DNA from: Bauldia sp.
GTDB taxonomy: Bacteria; Pseudomonadota; Alphaproteobacteria; Rhizobiales; Kaistiaceae
NCBI GenBank assembly: GCA_028284325.1
Contig: JANQRX010000003.1
Span: 62,001 to 126,000, forward strand
Direction of reading: 5' to 3'
Length of the DNA: 64,000 bases
A program made the position numbers and the translations under genes. Every line of letters begins with the position of its first letter. The stretch's first letter is position 1. Below the pieces are notes generated by a model. That model had not been told where the DNA came from. It searched no databases and saw nothing but the letters and a program-made list of their open reading frames with translations. Of the stretch, positions 48,277 to 57,102 are shown in pieces.

Positions 48277-49413
48277 CTACGCTGGTGTGGACGCAGCAAG
48301 TGGCCAGTCGATGACGAGACGGAATCGTCCGGCCGCCTGCTCCGCACGCACTGTCGCACCATGGGCCTCCACCAGCCGTTTCACGATCGCCAGCCCCAGC
48401 CCGGCGTTGTGCCCGTTGAGCCTGCCATCACCGGCGCGGGCCGGATCGGCGCGATAGAACCGGTCGAAGATGCGGTCGAGGTCGGCGGACGGCAGCGTCT
48501 TGGCCGGGTTGTCGAACACAATTCTGGCCGCGCCGCCGCGGCGATAGTCGAGCGTAACGCTGGCTTCAACGCCCCCTTCGCAATCGGCGTATTGCACCAG
48601 ATTGCCGAGCGCATTGTTCAACACCTGATCCAGCCGCTTGCGGTCGGCAAGCACCGATTGCCGCTCGCCCTCCTCGCGGAGCGCAACAGTGAGCCCTTTG
48701 TCATGCAGAGCCGGCGCGTGGACGGCGATCGCCTGGCTGACAGCCTCCTCAAGATCGACCGGCGCAAGGTCCAGCCGGTCGCCGACATCTTCTGCGGCGT
48801 TGAGGGTGGCGAGATCGTCGACCAGGGCATTCAGCCGGTTGGCCTCGCCGGTCAGCACGGCAAAGACCTCCGGCCCGGCCTCGAAGACGCCGTCGCCGAC
48901 CGCCTCAAGATACCCCTTCAGGTTGGTCAGCGGCGTCCGGATTTCGTGGCTCATGTCGCGCAGCAACTGTCGACGCCGGGTTTCCTCCAGCTCCAGCGTG
49001 TCCGCCATCGCGTTGAACGACCGGGCGAGCGCACCCAGCTCTCCGCTCATCTCAGGCGCCCGTGCCGAAAGATCGCCGGCGGCAATCGTTTCGCTCGCCC
49101 GGGCCATCTTGTTGAGCGGGCGGAGCACGGCGTTGGTGAGGAACAGCGACAACGCCACGCCGACCACCAGCGCGACGCCGATGCCCCAGAACAGGCTGCG
49201 CTCCACGTCCTCGACGAACATGGTGTTGAGCTTGGTCGGGCTGATGTTGAACTCCTTCATCAGCCGGTCGAAGTAGGCTTCGGTCAGGCCATCGAAGGTG
49301 AAGTACAGCACCACCGCCACGACACCGGCGACGATGATGTTCGCCACCACGAGCTGCACGAGCAACAGCGGAAACGGGCGCGCGCGCCGGGGACGGGACT
49401 CTGACTGCGTCAT
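48277..49413 (-). CDS. Sensor histidine kinase
   Basis: A 378-residue membrane kinase. Two helices (LLLVQLVVANIIVAGVVAVV and FWGIGVALVVGVALSLFLT) flank a short ~45-residue periplasmic loop. HAMP region, then H-box RDMSHEIRTPLTNLKGYLE with His at about 156, N-box NNALGNLVQYAD, and G-boxes DRIFDRFYRADPARAG and GLGLAIVKRLVEAHG. Overlaps the response regulator by 4 bp (ATGA), forming a BaeS/BaeR-like two-component system. The short sensor loop fits a membrane or envelope signal. Confidence 0.93.
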   Translation of the reverse strand: MTQSESRPRRARPFPLLLVQLVVANIIVAGVVAVVLYFTFDGLTEAYFDRLMKEFNISPTKLNTMFVEDVERSLFWGIGVALVVGVALSLFLTNAVLRPLNKMARASETIAAGDLSARAPEMSGELGALARSFNAMADTLELEETRRRQLLRDMSHEIRTPLTNLKGYLEAVGDGVFEAGPEVFAVLTGEANRLNALVDDLATLNAAEDVGDRLDLAPVDLEEAVSQAIAVHAPALHDKGLTVALREEGERQSVLADRKRLDQVLNNALGNLVQYADCEGGVEASVTLDYRRGGAARIVFDNPAKTLPSADLDRIFDRFYRADPARAGDGRLNGHNAGLGLAIVKRLVEAHGATVRAEQAAGRFRLVIDWPLAASTPA

Positions 49414-50132
49414 GGGGATGTCGGCTTCGCCGCGCGATAACCGAAGCTGCGCACGGTCTGGATGAGGCTCGCCCGCTCCTCGCCCAGCTTGGCCCGGATG
49501 TTGTGCATGTGAACGTCGACCGCTTTCGGCACCACAGTCCCGCCGTCGGGATAGAGAAGGTCGATCAGCTCATCCCGCGAGAACACGACGCCCGGTCGCC
49601 GTACCAGGGCCGCAAGTATAATGAACTCCGACTGTGTGAGGCTCACGGACTGTCCGTCGACGACGCAGCTCTTCTCCTCCCAGTCGACCTGGATCGGATA
49701 GTCGTGCGCCACCGCCATCCGCGGCGTTTCGTTCGCTTCGACACGTCCGTGGCGGCGGAGGATGGCTTTTACACGGGCCACCAGTTCGCGCGGGCTGAAC
49801 GGCTTGACGACGTAGTCGTCGGCTCCGAATTCGAAGCCGCGGACGCGGTCGTCCTCATCGCCTAGTGCGGTGAGCATCAGCACCGGCACCGTCAGAGTCT
49901 TGCGGATCTCGCGACACACTTCGAGGCCGCTGGTGCCCGGCAGCATCAGATCGAGCACGACAAGGTCAAAACCGTCACCCGCGCGTGCGAGCGCCGCCGG
50001 CCCGTCGGCAACGGTTTCGGTCTGGTACCCCGATACACGCAGATAGGACGACACGAGATTGCGGATGTTCTCGTCGTCCTCGGCGATCAGGATACGCGCC
50101 CCTTCCTGTGATGTTCCGTCGACAAGGCTCAT
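49410..50132 (-). CDS. OmpR-family response regulator
   Basis: A 240-residue regulator: receiver domain with acidic pocket EDDEN, phosphoacceptor Asp in VVLDLMLPG, and Lys in DDYVVKPFSPRELVARVKAI, then a winged-helix DNA-binding domain (LTQSEFIILAALVRRPGVVF, KAVDVHMHNIRAKLGEE, VRSFGYRA). The ATG at 50132 is preferred over an upstream ATG at 50192. Partner of the overlapping histidine kinase; the divergent spondin-type gene 204 bp away is a candidate target. Confidence 0.93.
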   Translation of the reverse strand: MSLVDGTSQEGARILIAEDDENIRNLVSSYLRVSGYQTETVADGPAALARAGDGFDLVVLDLMLPGTSGLEVCREIRKTLTVPVLMLTALGDEDDRVRGFEFGADDYVVKPFSPRELVARVKAILRRHGRVEANETPRMAVAHDYPIQVDWEEKSCVVDGQSVSLTQSEFIILAALVRRPGVVFSRDELIDLLYPDGGTVVPKAVDVHMHNIRAKLGEERASLIQTVRSFGYRAAKPTSP

Positions 50133-50336
50133 GCGGCGGTCCGGCTCGTGATGATCACGTTCAGTATCCCATCTGGCGTGCCGGAACGGCAAATAACAGC
50201 CCTCTCACGCCACTGTGTCGCGACCTAATCAAAGCCTAACCGCTCGCCAATCGGGTCCAAACACAGGCCCGTTACCTCTGTCCCATCGCAATGGGAAACG
50301 GCCTCTCGCTGAATCCCCCAACGAAGGGAAGCAACC

Positions 50337-50882
50337 ATGAAGACGCTACTGACAGGCCTCGGCGCCGCCGCGCTGATGTCGTTTGCAGCCACCGCCGCGT
50401 TCGCCGGCATGTCGCACACCTACGAAATCACCGTGACCAACACGAGCGACAGCGAACTGATCGCGCCCGTGCTGGTCGCCAGCACCGCCTACGATTCGGA
50501 GATCTTTGACGGCAGCTACGTCACCAAGGAAGCCGAGGTTCAGGTGCTCACTGGCGATCCCGCCATGCTCGCCGGCCGCATCGGCGAGGGTGCGACCGTC
50601 GCCCACGGCGAAGATGGCCCTCCCGGCGTCCTTCTCGGTCCGGGCAAGACGCTGACGTTTGAGGTCGCGACCGATGCGCCCGAGATCCGCGTCTTCGCGA
50701 TGGTCGCGCCGACCGTCGTCCCCGATCACTACCTGACCACCACCATCAAGTTCTCCGAAGCCGGCGACGGCATGTATTCGGCCAGTTTCGACCGCTACGA
50801 CATCGGTCACGATGAGGAATCGATGGCCCGCGCCATGGCTGACAACGCATTCGGCACCGTCGCCGTGAAGAAGCTCAACTGA
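50337..50882 (+). CDS. Secreted spondin-domain protein
   Basis: A 181-residue protein with a Sec signal peptide (LLTGLGAAALMSFAATAAFA, cleavage before GMSHTY). The mature domain matches the spondin_N pattern: YEITVTNTSDSELIAPVLVA, then VLLGPGKTLTFEV and VFAMVAPTVVPDHYL. Such bacterial proteins are periplasmic or surface-exposed with unknown ligands. Divergent from the two-component system and closed by a strong terminator. Confidence 0.85.
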   Translation: MKTLLTGLGAAALMSFAATAAFAGMSHTYEITVTNTSDSELIAPVLVASTAYDSEIFDGSYVTKEAEVQVLTGDPAMLAGRIGEGATVAHGEDGPPGVLLGPGKTLTFEVATDAPEIRVFAMVAPTVVPDHYLTTTIKFSEAGDGMYSASFDRYDIGHDEESMARAMADNAFGTVAVKKLN

Positions 50883-50908
50883 AACAGAAACACCCCGACA
50901 AACCCCAA

Positions 50909-50936
50909 GGCGTCCGGGCAACCGGGCGCCTTTTTT
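50909..50936 (+). terminator. Rho-independent terminator of the spondin-domain gene
   Basis: A 9-bp stem GGCGTCCGG/CCGGGCGCC with one G-T pair, GCAA tetraloop, followed by six T residues, 26 bp after the stop codon. Confidence 0.9.
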
Positions 50937-51013
50937 GTGTGGTGCCCAACGGAAAACATCCGACCTCAGTGGCGGAACTGGCGGCGACCGGCAAAGTCCA
51001 ATAAGTACGGTTC

Positions 51014-52798
51014 ATGTCCGAGCCGACCACCAACCGACGCCTTGCCGCGATTCTGGCCGCCGATGTCGTTGGCTATTCGAAACTCATGAGCGCCGACGAG
51101 CACGGTACCCTGGTTGCGCTCAAGGCCCATCGCGAGCAGGTGTTCGAACCTGCGGTCACCCGCCACAACGGGCGCACGTTCAAGCTGATGGGTGACGGGA
51201 CGCTTGTGGAGTTCGCCAGCGTCGTCGACGCCGTCAAGTGCGCGTTGGACATCCAGAAGCTCATTGCCGAACAGCCCAAAAACGGGGCGCCGAAAATCGT
51301 TCTGCGCATCGGCGTCAATCTGGGCGACGTGATCATTGATGGCGACGATGTCTACGGCGACGGTGTCAACGTCGCCGCACGGCTGGAACCCCTGGCGCCC
51401 CACGGCGGCATCTGTGTGTCCTCGATCGTCAACGAGAGCGTCAGCGGCCGTATCGATGTCGCGCTTCAGGACGCGGGCGTGGTCGAGGTCAAGAACATCG
51501 ATCGTCCGATCCGGATCTGGAAGTGGAGCCCGGGCGACGGCAACGGCGCCGCCGCCCCGCCGGCGGCCGCACCGACCTCGGCTCCCGAACAGGCCGACGT
51601 GGGTACCGCCGCGTCGATCGCCGTCCTGCCCTTCGACAACATGTCGGGCGATCCCGAGCAGGAGTACTTTTCCGACGGCATCAGCGAAGACATCATCACC
51701 GATCTGTCCAAGATCGCCGGCTTGTTGGTGATCGCGCGCAATTCGAGCTTTGCCTACAAGGGCCGATCCATCGATCTGCGCACCGTCGGGCGCGAGCTCG
51801 GCGTCAGCAACGTCCTTGAGGGAAGCATCCGCCGCGCCGGCAATCGCGTGCGCATCACCGCGCAGTTGATCGAGGCGCAGAACGGCGGTCACCTGTGGGC
51901 TGATCGCTACGATCGTGATCTGACCGATATCTTCGAGGTGCAGGACGAGGTCACGCGACAGATCGTCGGGGCATTGAAGATCGCACTCACGCCGCAGGAA
52001 GAAGGGCGGCTGGTCGCAACCACGACCACAAACCCCGAAGCCCACGACAACTATCTTCGCGCGCGTGAACTGTTGCACGCATCGGTCGCTGCCCGCGAGG
52101 GTTATCTGAAGGTTCAAAGTCTGCTGGACCGCGCCCTCGAGCTCGATCCCGACTACGCCGACGCCCACGCGGCCCGCGCCATGGCGCTGGGATTCGATCA
52201 CCTCAACCGATGGAGCGACGATCCGGACAGCTCGCTTGAGAAGGCAAGGGCCGGCGCCGCGCACGCCGTCGAACTCGCGCCCGACGAACCGTACGGCCAT
52301 TACGTCCGGTCGGTCACACTCGGCCTTTCCGGCGACGCCGAAGCCGCGCGGGCGGAAACCGAACGCGCTCTGGAGCTCAACCCCAACTTCGCACCCGCCC
52401 ACAACTCCCGCGGTGCGCTCATGATGCTGTCGGGCAACCCCAGGGACGCCATCCCCAGCGTCGAGAAAGCGATCAGACTGGATCCCGGTTCAGGGCAGCA
52501 GTACCTGCATTTCCTTGGTCTCGCGCACCTCTTACTGGGCAACTTCGAGACGGCGGCGGCCACCTTCCGCGAGCGCATCCTGCAATTTCCCCAGACAGAC
52601 CTGTCGCGCTCGTTCCTGGCCGCGACCCTCGGGCACCTCGGTGAAATCGACGAGGCCCGGCGGATCTGGTCGGAACTGCAGGACATCAATCCCGACTACA
52701 CGATCGACCGCCACCTCGGAAATCTCAACTTCCAGCGGGAGGAGGATACGGCGCTGATCCGCGAGGGGCTGGCCAAGGCAGGGCTCCCGCGACAATAG
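51014..52798 (+). CDS. Class III adenylate/guanylate cyclase with TolB-like and TPR domains
   Basis: A 594-residue cytoplasmic protein. Residues 10-170 are a class III cyclase domain (RLAAILAADVVGYSKLMSAD with the first metal Asp; TFKLMGDGTLVEF; RIGVNLGDVIIDGDDVYGDG, VNVAARLE). A Pro/Ala linker leads to SIAVLPFDNMSGDPEQEYFS, a domain common in such rhizobial cyclases, and residues ~340-590 are TPR repeats. It makes cyclic nucleotide in response to protein contacts sensed by the TPRs. No membrane segment seen. Confidence 0.9.
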   Translation: MSEPTTNRRLAAILAADVVGYSKLMSADEHGTLVALKAHREQVFEPAVTRHNGRTFKLMGDGTLVEFASVVDAVKCALDIQKLIAEQPKNGAPKIVLRIGVNLGDVIIDGDDVYGDGVNVAARLEPLAPHGGICVSSIVNESVSGRIDVALQDAGVVEVKNIDRPIRIWKWSPGDGNGAAAPPAAAPTSAPEQADVGTAASIAVLPFDNMSGDPEQEYFSDGISEDIITDLSKIAGLLVIARNSSFAYKGRSIDLRTVGRELGVSNVLEGSIRRAGNRVRITAQLIEAQNGGHLWADRYDRDLTDIFEVQDEVTRQIVGALKIALTPQEEGRLVATTTTNPEAHDNYLRARELLHASVAAREGYLKVQSLLDRALELDPDYADAHAARAMALGFDHLNRWSDDPDSSLEKARAGAAHAVELAPDEPYGHYVRSVTLGLSGDAEAARAETERALELNPNFAPAHNSRGALMMLSGNPRDAIPSVEKAIRLDPGSGQQYLHFLGLAHLLLGNFETAAATFRERILQFPQTDLSRSFLAATLGHLGEIDEARRIWSELQDINPDYTIDRHLGNLNFQREEDTALIREGLAKAGLPRQ

Positions 52799-52836
52799 CG
52801 ACGGGTGCCTTCACCCGCACCGCTGAAGATCGCCAC

Positions 52837-53382
52837 TTATCTAGGCGAGATGACACGGTCGAGCGCATTCAAGCCAATGCGCAGCGTACCGACGAAGTTC
52901 CACATCTCCCTCCCCTCGACGACAACACCATCTACGACGGCAGCCGCCATCGGATCCGAGCACATGAGCAGCGCTGACCGGGCGACCGTATAGCGCCGCT
53001 TCACGCGTGCGACCCATTCAGCGTGACCCGTTTCGTCGGTGTCGGGCGCGCGGTACCCGCCGCCGAGGTTGTAGTCGCTGCTCGAACGGACGTGCCGCGC
53101 CTGCAAGGCCCTGTCGAGGTCGCGACGAAGCTGCTCGTAGGCTCGACCGGCCGCCAATTGCCTCGGTGTTATCTCCCCCGAGATCGCTAGTCGTCCCAGC
53201 ATATCGCCGGCCTCGGCGCGAGCCGCATCCACCGCGGACAGGCCGAACACGTTCTGGCGCGCCCGCCGTGCAACGGCCGTGATGTCGTCGCGCTGCGCCT
53301 TGGCCGATCGGCGCTTGAGCTGGCCGTTCGGATGCCGCCCACCGGGCTTGCGCGGCCGGCCTCTGCGACGCATGGCCGTCAC
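52837..53382 (-). CDS. Phage-control-region protein 1, function unknown
   Basis: A 181-residue protein with a basic Arg/Lys-rich start (RRRGRPRKPGGRHPNGQLKR) of AT-hook-like form, then a helical region with ITPRQLAAGRAYEQLRRDLD and, near the end, SALLMCSDPMAAAVVDGVVV and LRIGLNALDRVI. It overlaps the preceding gene as GTGA (an ATG lies 3 codons in, at 53373). It is transcribed away from the CI-like repressor. The C-terminal pattern recalls phage late-gene regulators, so it may activate the phage operon; that is speculation. Confidence 0.6.
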   Translation of the reverse strand: MTAMRRRGRPRKPGGRHPNGQLKRRSAKAQRDDITAVARRARQNVFGLSAVDAARAEAGDMLGRLAISGEITPRQLAAGRAYEQLRRDLDRALQARHVRSSSDYNLGGGYRAPDTDETGHAEWVARVKRRYTVARSALLMCSDPMAAAVVDGVVVEGREMWNFVGTLRIGLNALDRVISPR

Positions 53383-53672
53383 CGGGTCGCACGTCGACGC
53401 TGGTCGGCGGGATTGGGATCGCCGAAAACACGCGCCGTCAGGTCGCGCGTATCCTCGTCGGGCATTTCCGCGCGACGCGCCCGCAGCGTCGCCGGATCGA
53501 TGCGCGGCTCCATCGGTAGATCATGGAGAACCGCCAGCGAACGGCGCTCGGCTTCGCGCTCCTTGCGCGCACGCACGCGTCGTTGCTCCCTTTCGGCGTT
53601 GGAGAGCCTGCGCTTGTGCGGACGTCCGCTCCTGGCGGGCGCGACTTGCTGTTCGATCGACTGGCGGTCCAT
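53379..53672 (-). CDS. Phage-control-region protein 2, function unknown
   Basis: A 97-residue, strongly basic helical protein (RSGRPHKRRLSNAEREQRRV, REAERRSLAVLHDLP, ATLRARRAEMPDEDTRDLTA). First gene of the two-gene unit divergent from the repressor, in the position of a cro-like or early regulatory gene, but without a visible helix-turn-helix. Coupled to the downstream gene by a 4-bp overlap. Confidence 0.55.
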   Translation of the reverse strand: MDRQSIEQQVAPARSGRPHKRRLSNAEREQRRVRARKEREAERRSLAVLHDLPMEPRIDPATLRARRAEMPDEDTRDLTARVFGDPNPADQRRRATR

Positions 53673-53786
53673 GATCGTCCCTTCAAATCACGACCTCGCG
53701 CCGCCGATCTGCGCGGCCCGGGTCCTCATCCGACGCTTCATTGCAATCTTTACGAGCACTTCACTCGTTAAAGATGTGAATCACTC

Positions 53787-53835
53787 GTACCAAAATTTTT
53801 GTTTTCTTGACAACCATTGGTTTTGGTACTTTAAA
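53787..53835 (+). promoter_or_regulatory. Repressor promoter with inverted-repeat operator
   Basis: TTGACA (53807-53812) and TTTAAA (53830-53835) are 17 bp apart, giving a start about 15 bp before the repressor ATG. GTACCAAAA (53787-53795) and TTTTGGTAC (53821-53829) are exact inverted repeats flanking the -35 box, an obvious candidate for autoregulation and for control of the divergent unit. The region is strongly AT-rich. Confidence 0.65.
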
Positions 53836-53855
53836 ACGGCTATCGTGGTGGCGTG

Positions 53856-54506
53856 ATGGGTATTTTCGGCGAGAGACTTGTCGCTGCGCGCAGGCGACGG
53901 GGCTGGCGACAAGCTGAGCTGGCGCGCCGTGCCGGCGTGCCGCAGCAGTCCATCCAGGCTATCGAATCGAGCGATCAGCGATCGAGCAAATATCTCCACC
54001 AGCTCGCATCGGCGCTTGAGGTATCGGGCGCCTGGCTGATCGGCGAAGCCGATTCGAGCGAAGGCGCGGCTGTAGGTGTCACCCGTGCGCCGGTCCGTGG
54101 CCTGGTCGCCGCGGGCTTGTGGCAGGAAGACGACCGCCAGATCGAGGACGAGACGCCCGTACCGGCCTCCCCGAATCCCCGATATTCTGCGCGTCCGCAG
54201 ATCGCTTACCACGTCGTGGGCAATTCGATGGATCGCCTCGTGGCCGACGGTGAGTACGTGATCTGCATCGACTTCGCCCAATCACCCATGTCGCTGCGGG
54301 ATGGCGACATCGTCGTCGCCGAGCGCCGTCGCGGCGGCACGACCGAGCGGACGGTGAAGCGTGTGCGGACCCGGAACGGGCTGATCGAGTTGTGGCCGGA
54401 ATCCAACGACCCGACCCACCGCGACCCCATTAAGCTGGCGCCTGATGATGACGCCACGGAGGTCATCGTCGCAGGTATCGTCATCGGCTTCTATCGACCA
54501 ATTTAA
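53856..54506 (+). CDS. CI/LexA-type phage repressor (XRE HTH plus S24 protease)
   Basis: A 216-residue repressor. The N-terminal XRE helix-turn-helix is GERLVAARRRRGWRQAELAR, RAGVPQQSIQAIES. The linker has the Ala-Gly self-cleavage site in RGLVAAGLW. The S24 peptidase domain has the catalytic Ser in VVGNSMDRLVADGEYV and Lys in ERTVKRVRT. RecA-stimulated self-cleavage would lift repression on DNA damage. A GTG one codon upstream (53853) is possible. It lies about 7.5 kb from the terminase genes, with host genes between. Confidence 0.88.
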   Translation: MGIFGERLVAARRRRGWRQAELARRAGVPQQSIQAIESSDQRSSKYLHQLASALEVSGAWLIGEADSSEGAAVGVTRAPVRGLVAAGLWQEDDRQIEDETPVPASPNPRYSARPQIAYHVVGNSMDRLVADGEYVICIDFAQSPMSLRDGDIVVAERRRGGTTERTVKRVRTRNGLIELWPESNDPTHRDPIKLAPDDDATEVIVAGIVIGFYRPI

Positions 54507-54520
54507 CGGTCGATATTCCA

Positions 54521-54555
54521 ACAATTTTTAGTTGCATTAGACAAAATTTTTAGTT
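54521..54555. repeat. Direct repeat AATTTTTAGTT downstream of the repressor
   Basis: AATTTTTAGTT occurs at 54523-54533 and 54545-54555, each preceded by ACA or ACAA. A related CAAAATTTTTGTT lies at 53791-53803 upstream of the repressor. AT-rich in a GC-rich context; candidate repressor-binding sites. Confidence 0.5.
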
Positions 54556-54578
54556 AAAGCCCGACTGAAGACAGTCAG

Positions 54579-54896
54579 GTGGACCCGGTGACAAATCGAA
54601 CCCGCAACCATCAGCGTCGGGCCGTGCGTGAGGCGCTGACCGACCTCAACGACCTGATCCAGAATCCCGGTGCCAGACCCGCATTCTCGCGGCCGCGGAT
54701 CCGCGACGAAGCGCGCCGCGTCGTTCGCCGCAAAGTCGCGGCGGCCGCGGCTACCCGCGAACCACCGAACGATCCCCGCCGCGCCGCTGAGACCAACGCC
54801 GAGTACGCACTTCAGCGGGGGCGGGCCCGTCATTGGAGCGGCGACGCACGTCGCCTGGCGTCATTACCGCGCGACCGGCGCGGCCGCGGTTCCTGA
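54579..54896 (+). CDS. Possible small basic protein downstream of the repressor
   Basis: A 105-residue open frame starting with GTG, very rich in Arg and Ala (RTRNHQRRAVREALTDLNDL, RPRIRDEARRVVRRKV). The start lacks a clear ribosome site and the composition could be that of a chance frame in GC-rich DNA. Its position after the AATTTTTAGTT repeats makes a small phage gene possible. If it is not a gene, 54,556-54,979 holds nothing else recognisable. Confidence 0.35.
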   Translation: MDPVTNRTRNHQRRAVREALTDLNDLIQNPGARPAFSRPRIRDEARRVVRRKVAAAAATREPPNDPRRAAETNAEYALQRGRARHWSGDARRLASLPRDRRGRGS

Positions 54897-54979
54897 ACAA
54901 CGCCGGCACGCTTGCACCGTCAGGGACGAGACCCCATAAGAGGCAGAACGGCCGATCGAACAAGACGGGGAACGGGACC

Positions 54980-56155
54980 ATGGGCGACACCGAAGTCAAG
55001 ACACCGCTTCAGTATCTGGACAGCGCGATGAACCGCTTGCGCGACATCGGGCTGCTCACGGAATCGACGGAATCTGAAGCGCCGATCGTGGGCCTTCTGG
55101 AGAAGGTCTCCGACCTCGCTCCCGACAAGATCGCGGTCATCAGCCGCACGTTGAGCCAGATGAGCGTTTTCAACGAAGTTGTCCGCGAGCAGATATCCGG
55201 GATGTCTGTCGGTCAGCGCTACGAAGAGATCACCAAGGCGTTCGATTCCATCCGCGACGACGCAAAACGGATGGTCGAGCAGGTGGACGACGGCAAGATC
55301 GACATCTTCGAGCGCGCGACCAACGCCTGGATGAAAATCTCCCGTGGTGACATTGCCGGCCGGTTCGACAAGATCCGCGACACCTATCTGGAGGTCGCCC
55401 GCGACACCAAGGAGAACATCGAGCGCGAGCATACGATCCTGACCGCCTATCGCGATTTCCGCGGCGCCCTCAAGCAGGGCGAAGTCAGTGCGCTTGAGTT
55501 GCTGAAGGTCGCCGAGGGTCATCTGGACACGGCCAAGGCCAGGCTTCAGGAGGCCGCCGATGCGGTCGCCGCCCATTCCGGCGACGACCCGGCCGAGCGC
55601 GCCCGCCTCGAACTCGCGCGCGACGAGAAGCTCCGCGCGATGCAGGAAGAAGACGCCCGCTACCAGATCGTCAAGGACCTCGCCGACAATCTGACGATTG
55701 GCTACAACACCTCCGAGGTTGTCGTCGCGCGCCTCATGCAGACGACCAGCGCAAAGGAGCGCGTCTACCAGCAGGCCGTCTCCTTCTTCTCCACCAACGA
55801 ATCGGTCCTCACCGCCCTCAAGGCCTCGTTCACCGGCCTGTTCGGTCTTCACGAAGCGACCGAGACCCTCAACGAGATGAAGGAGGGCGTATCGAAGTCG
55901 ATGGAGGTTTTGGCCGAGATCGGCGGCAAGGTGCAGGAAGAGGCGCTGAAGGCTGGTTACGGCCCGACGATCCGCGCCGACGCCGTGAAGAAGCTGGTCG
56001 ATTCGGTGGTGAACTTCCAGGAGCGTTCAGGCGAGATCGTCGCGGAGATGCGCACTTTGGCGACAAAGAACTCCGACGAGATTCGCGACGCGGTTGAGGA
56101 CGGCAAACGCCGGTTCGCTCGCCTCGCCGCTGAAGGTGCCGCGCTTCCCGGCTGA
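54980..56155 (+). CDS. Coiled-coil protein of a three-gene operon, function unknown
   Basis: A 391-residue, mostly helical soluble protein (LKQGEVSALELLKVAEGHLD, RARLELARDEKLRAMQEEDA, EATETLNEMKEGVSKSMEVL). Its overall helix-rich form and C-terminal part somewhat recall the TelA/toxic-anion-resistance group, but I saw no decisive motif. The ATG at 54980 is preferred over an upstream frame start at 54833. Its stop overlaps the start of the next gene (TGATG), so the operon is translationally coupled. Confidence 0.72.
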   Translation: MGDTEVKTPLQYLDSAMNRLRDIGLLTESTESEAPIVGLLEKVSDLAPDKIAVISRTLSQMSVFNEVVREQISGMSVGQRYEEITKAFDSIRDDAKRMVEQVDDGKIDIFERATNAWMKISRGDIAGRFDKIRDTYLEVARDTKENIEREHTILTAYRDFRGALKQGEVSALELLKVAEGHLDTAKARLQEAADAVAAHSGDDPAERARLELARDEKLRAMQEEDARYQIVKDLADNLTIGYNTSEVVVARLMQTTSAKERVYQQAVSFFSTNESVLTALKASFTGLFGLHEATETLNEMKEGVSKSMEVLAEIGGKVQEEALKAGYGPTIRADAVKKLVDSVVNFQERSGEIVAEMRTLATKNSDEIRDAVEDGKRRFARLAAEGAALPG

Positions 56156-57102
56156 TGGCGGAGGAGCCGAAGGGCGCGCCGTCTGGCGAGAGCCCGAAAC
56201 TTGATGACCTGATGTTGGCGATGGACGTCGTCGACACCCTTCGCCATCAGGATACGCTGATTGAGCGGGAACTCGGCCAGGAAGAGCGCGACGTCGAGCT
56301 GCGCAGACGGCTACGCGAGATTTACGAGGGCCAGGGCCTCGAGGTTACCGACCGTGTCCTCAATCAGGGTATCGAGGCGCTGCGCTACAGCCGCTTCCGC
56401 TACGAGCGTCGCGGCGGCGGGTGGCAGCGCGCGCTGGCGTTGACCTGGGTCTGGCGACAGCAGGTCGCGATCGGTCTCGCCGTTGTCGCCTTGGTGGTTG
56501 TCGGCGCCTTCGTCTGGTCGTCATGGCAAAGCTCCATGGCCGCGCAGGAGACGGCTCGCATCGAGCGCGAGCTGACCGAGATCCTGCCCGCGGCCATCTC
56601 GGCCGCCGGACAGGCAGCCCTCGACGCTGCCGACGACCCCGCTGCGATCACCGCGATCGAAGCATTGATCAGCGACGGCGAAGCCGCCCTGGCACGAAGT
56701 GATGCCGATGCCGCGCAGACCGCGATCACCGCCCTAGAGGACATCCGCGGCGATCTGCTGCTTGAGTACCGGCTGCGGATCGTGTCACGGCCCGGCGAGC
56801 AGACCGGCGTGTTTCGCATCCCGGATGTCAACCAGGCGGCACGGAACTACTACATCATCGTCGAAGCGGTGACACCCGACGGCCGCGTGCTGACCCTGCC
56901 CGTGACCAGCGAGGAAGACGGCAGCGTCGCCGACGTGGATATCTGGGCAGTGCGTGTGCCGAAGGCGACCTACGACGCCGTCGCCGGCGACAAGCGCGCC
57001 GATGGAATCGTTGACGACGATACGCTCGGCGTCAAATCCCGCGGCACGCTCACCGAGACCTATGAGATGGACGTCGAGGACGGGCGGATCAGGCAATGGT
57101 GA
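56155..57102 (+). CDS. DUF6384-like membrane protein
   Basis: A 315-residue protein. The N-terminal block LDDLMLAMDVVDTLRHQDTL followed by RRRLREIYEGQGLEVTDRVL matches the DUF6384 pattern. One membrane helix follows (VAIGLAVVALVVVGAFVWSS), then a helical segment and a beta-rich C-terminal domain (RIVSRPGEQTGVFRIPDVNQ). Topology suggests a cytoplasmic N-terminus and an exported C-terminus. Overlaps both neighbours (1 bp and 7 bp), so the three products probably form one complex of unknown job. Confidence 0.75.
   Translation: MAEEPKGAPSGESPKLDDLMLAMDVVDTLRHQDTLIERELGQEERDVELRRRLREIYEGQGLEVTDRVLNQGIEALRYSRFRYERRGGGWQRALALTWVWRQQVAIGLAVVALVVVGAFVWSSWQSSMAAQETARIERELTEILPAAISAAGQAALDAADDPAAITAIEALISDGEAALARSDADAAQTAITALEDIRGDLLLEYRLRIVSRPGEQTGVFRIPDVNQAARNYYIIVEAVTPDGRVLTLPVTSEEDGSVADVDIWAVRVPKATYDAVAGDKRADGIVDDDTLGVKSRGTLTETYEMDVEDGRIRQW

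Noticed and set aside
53853-54506. The repressor as the host LexA
   Set aside because: N-terminal XRE-type HTH rather than the LexA winged helix, and it is linked to divergent phage-type genes; CI-like is the better fit.
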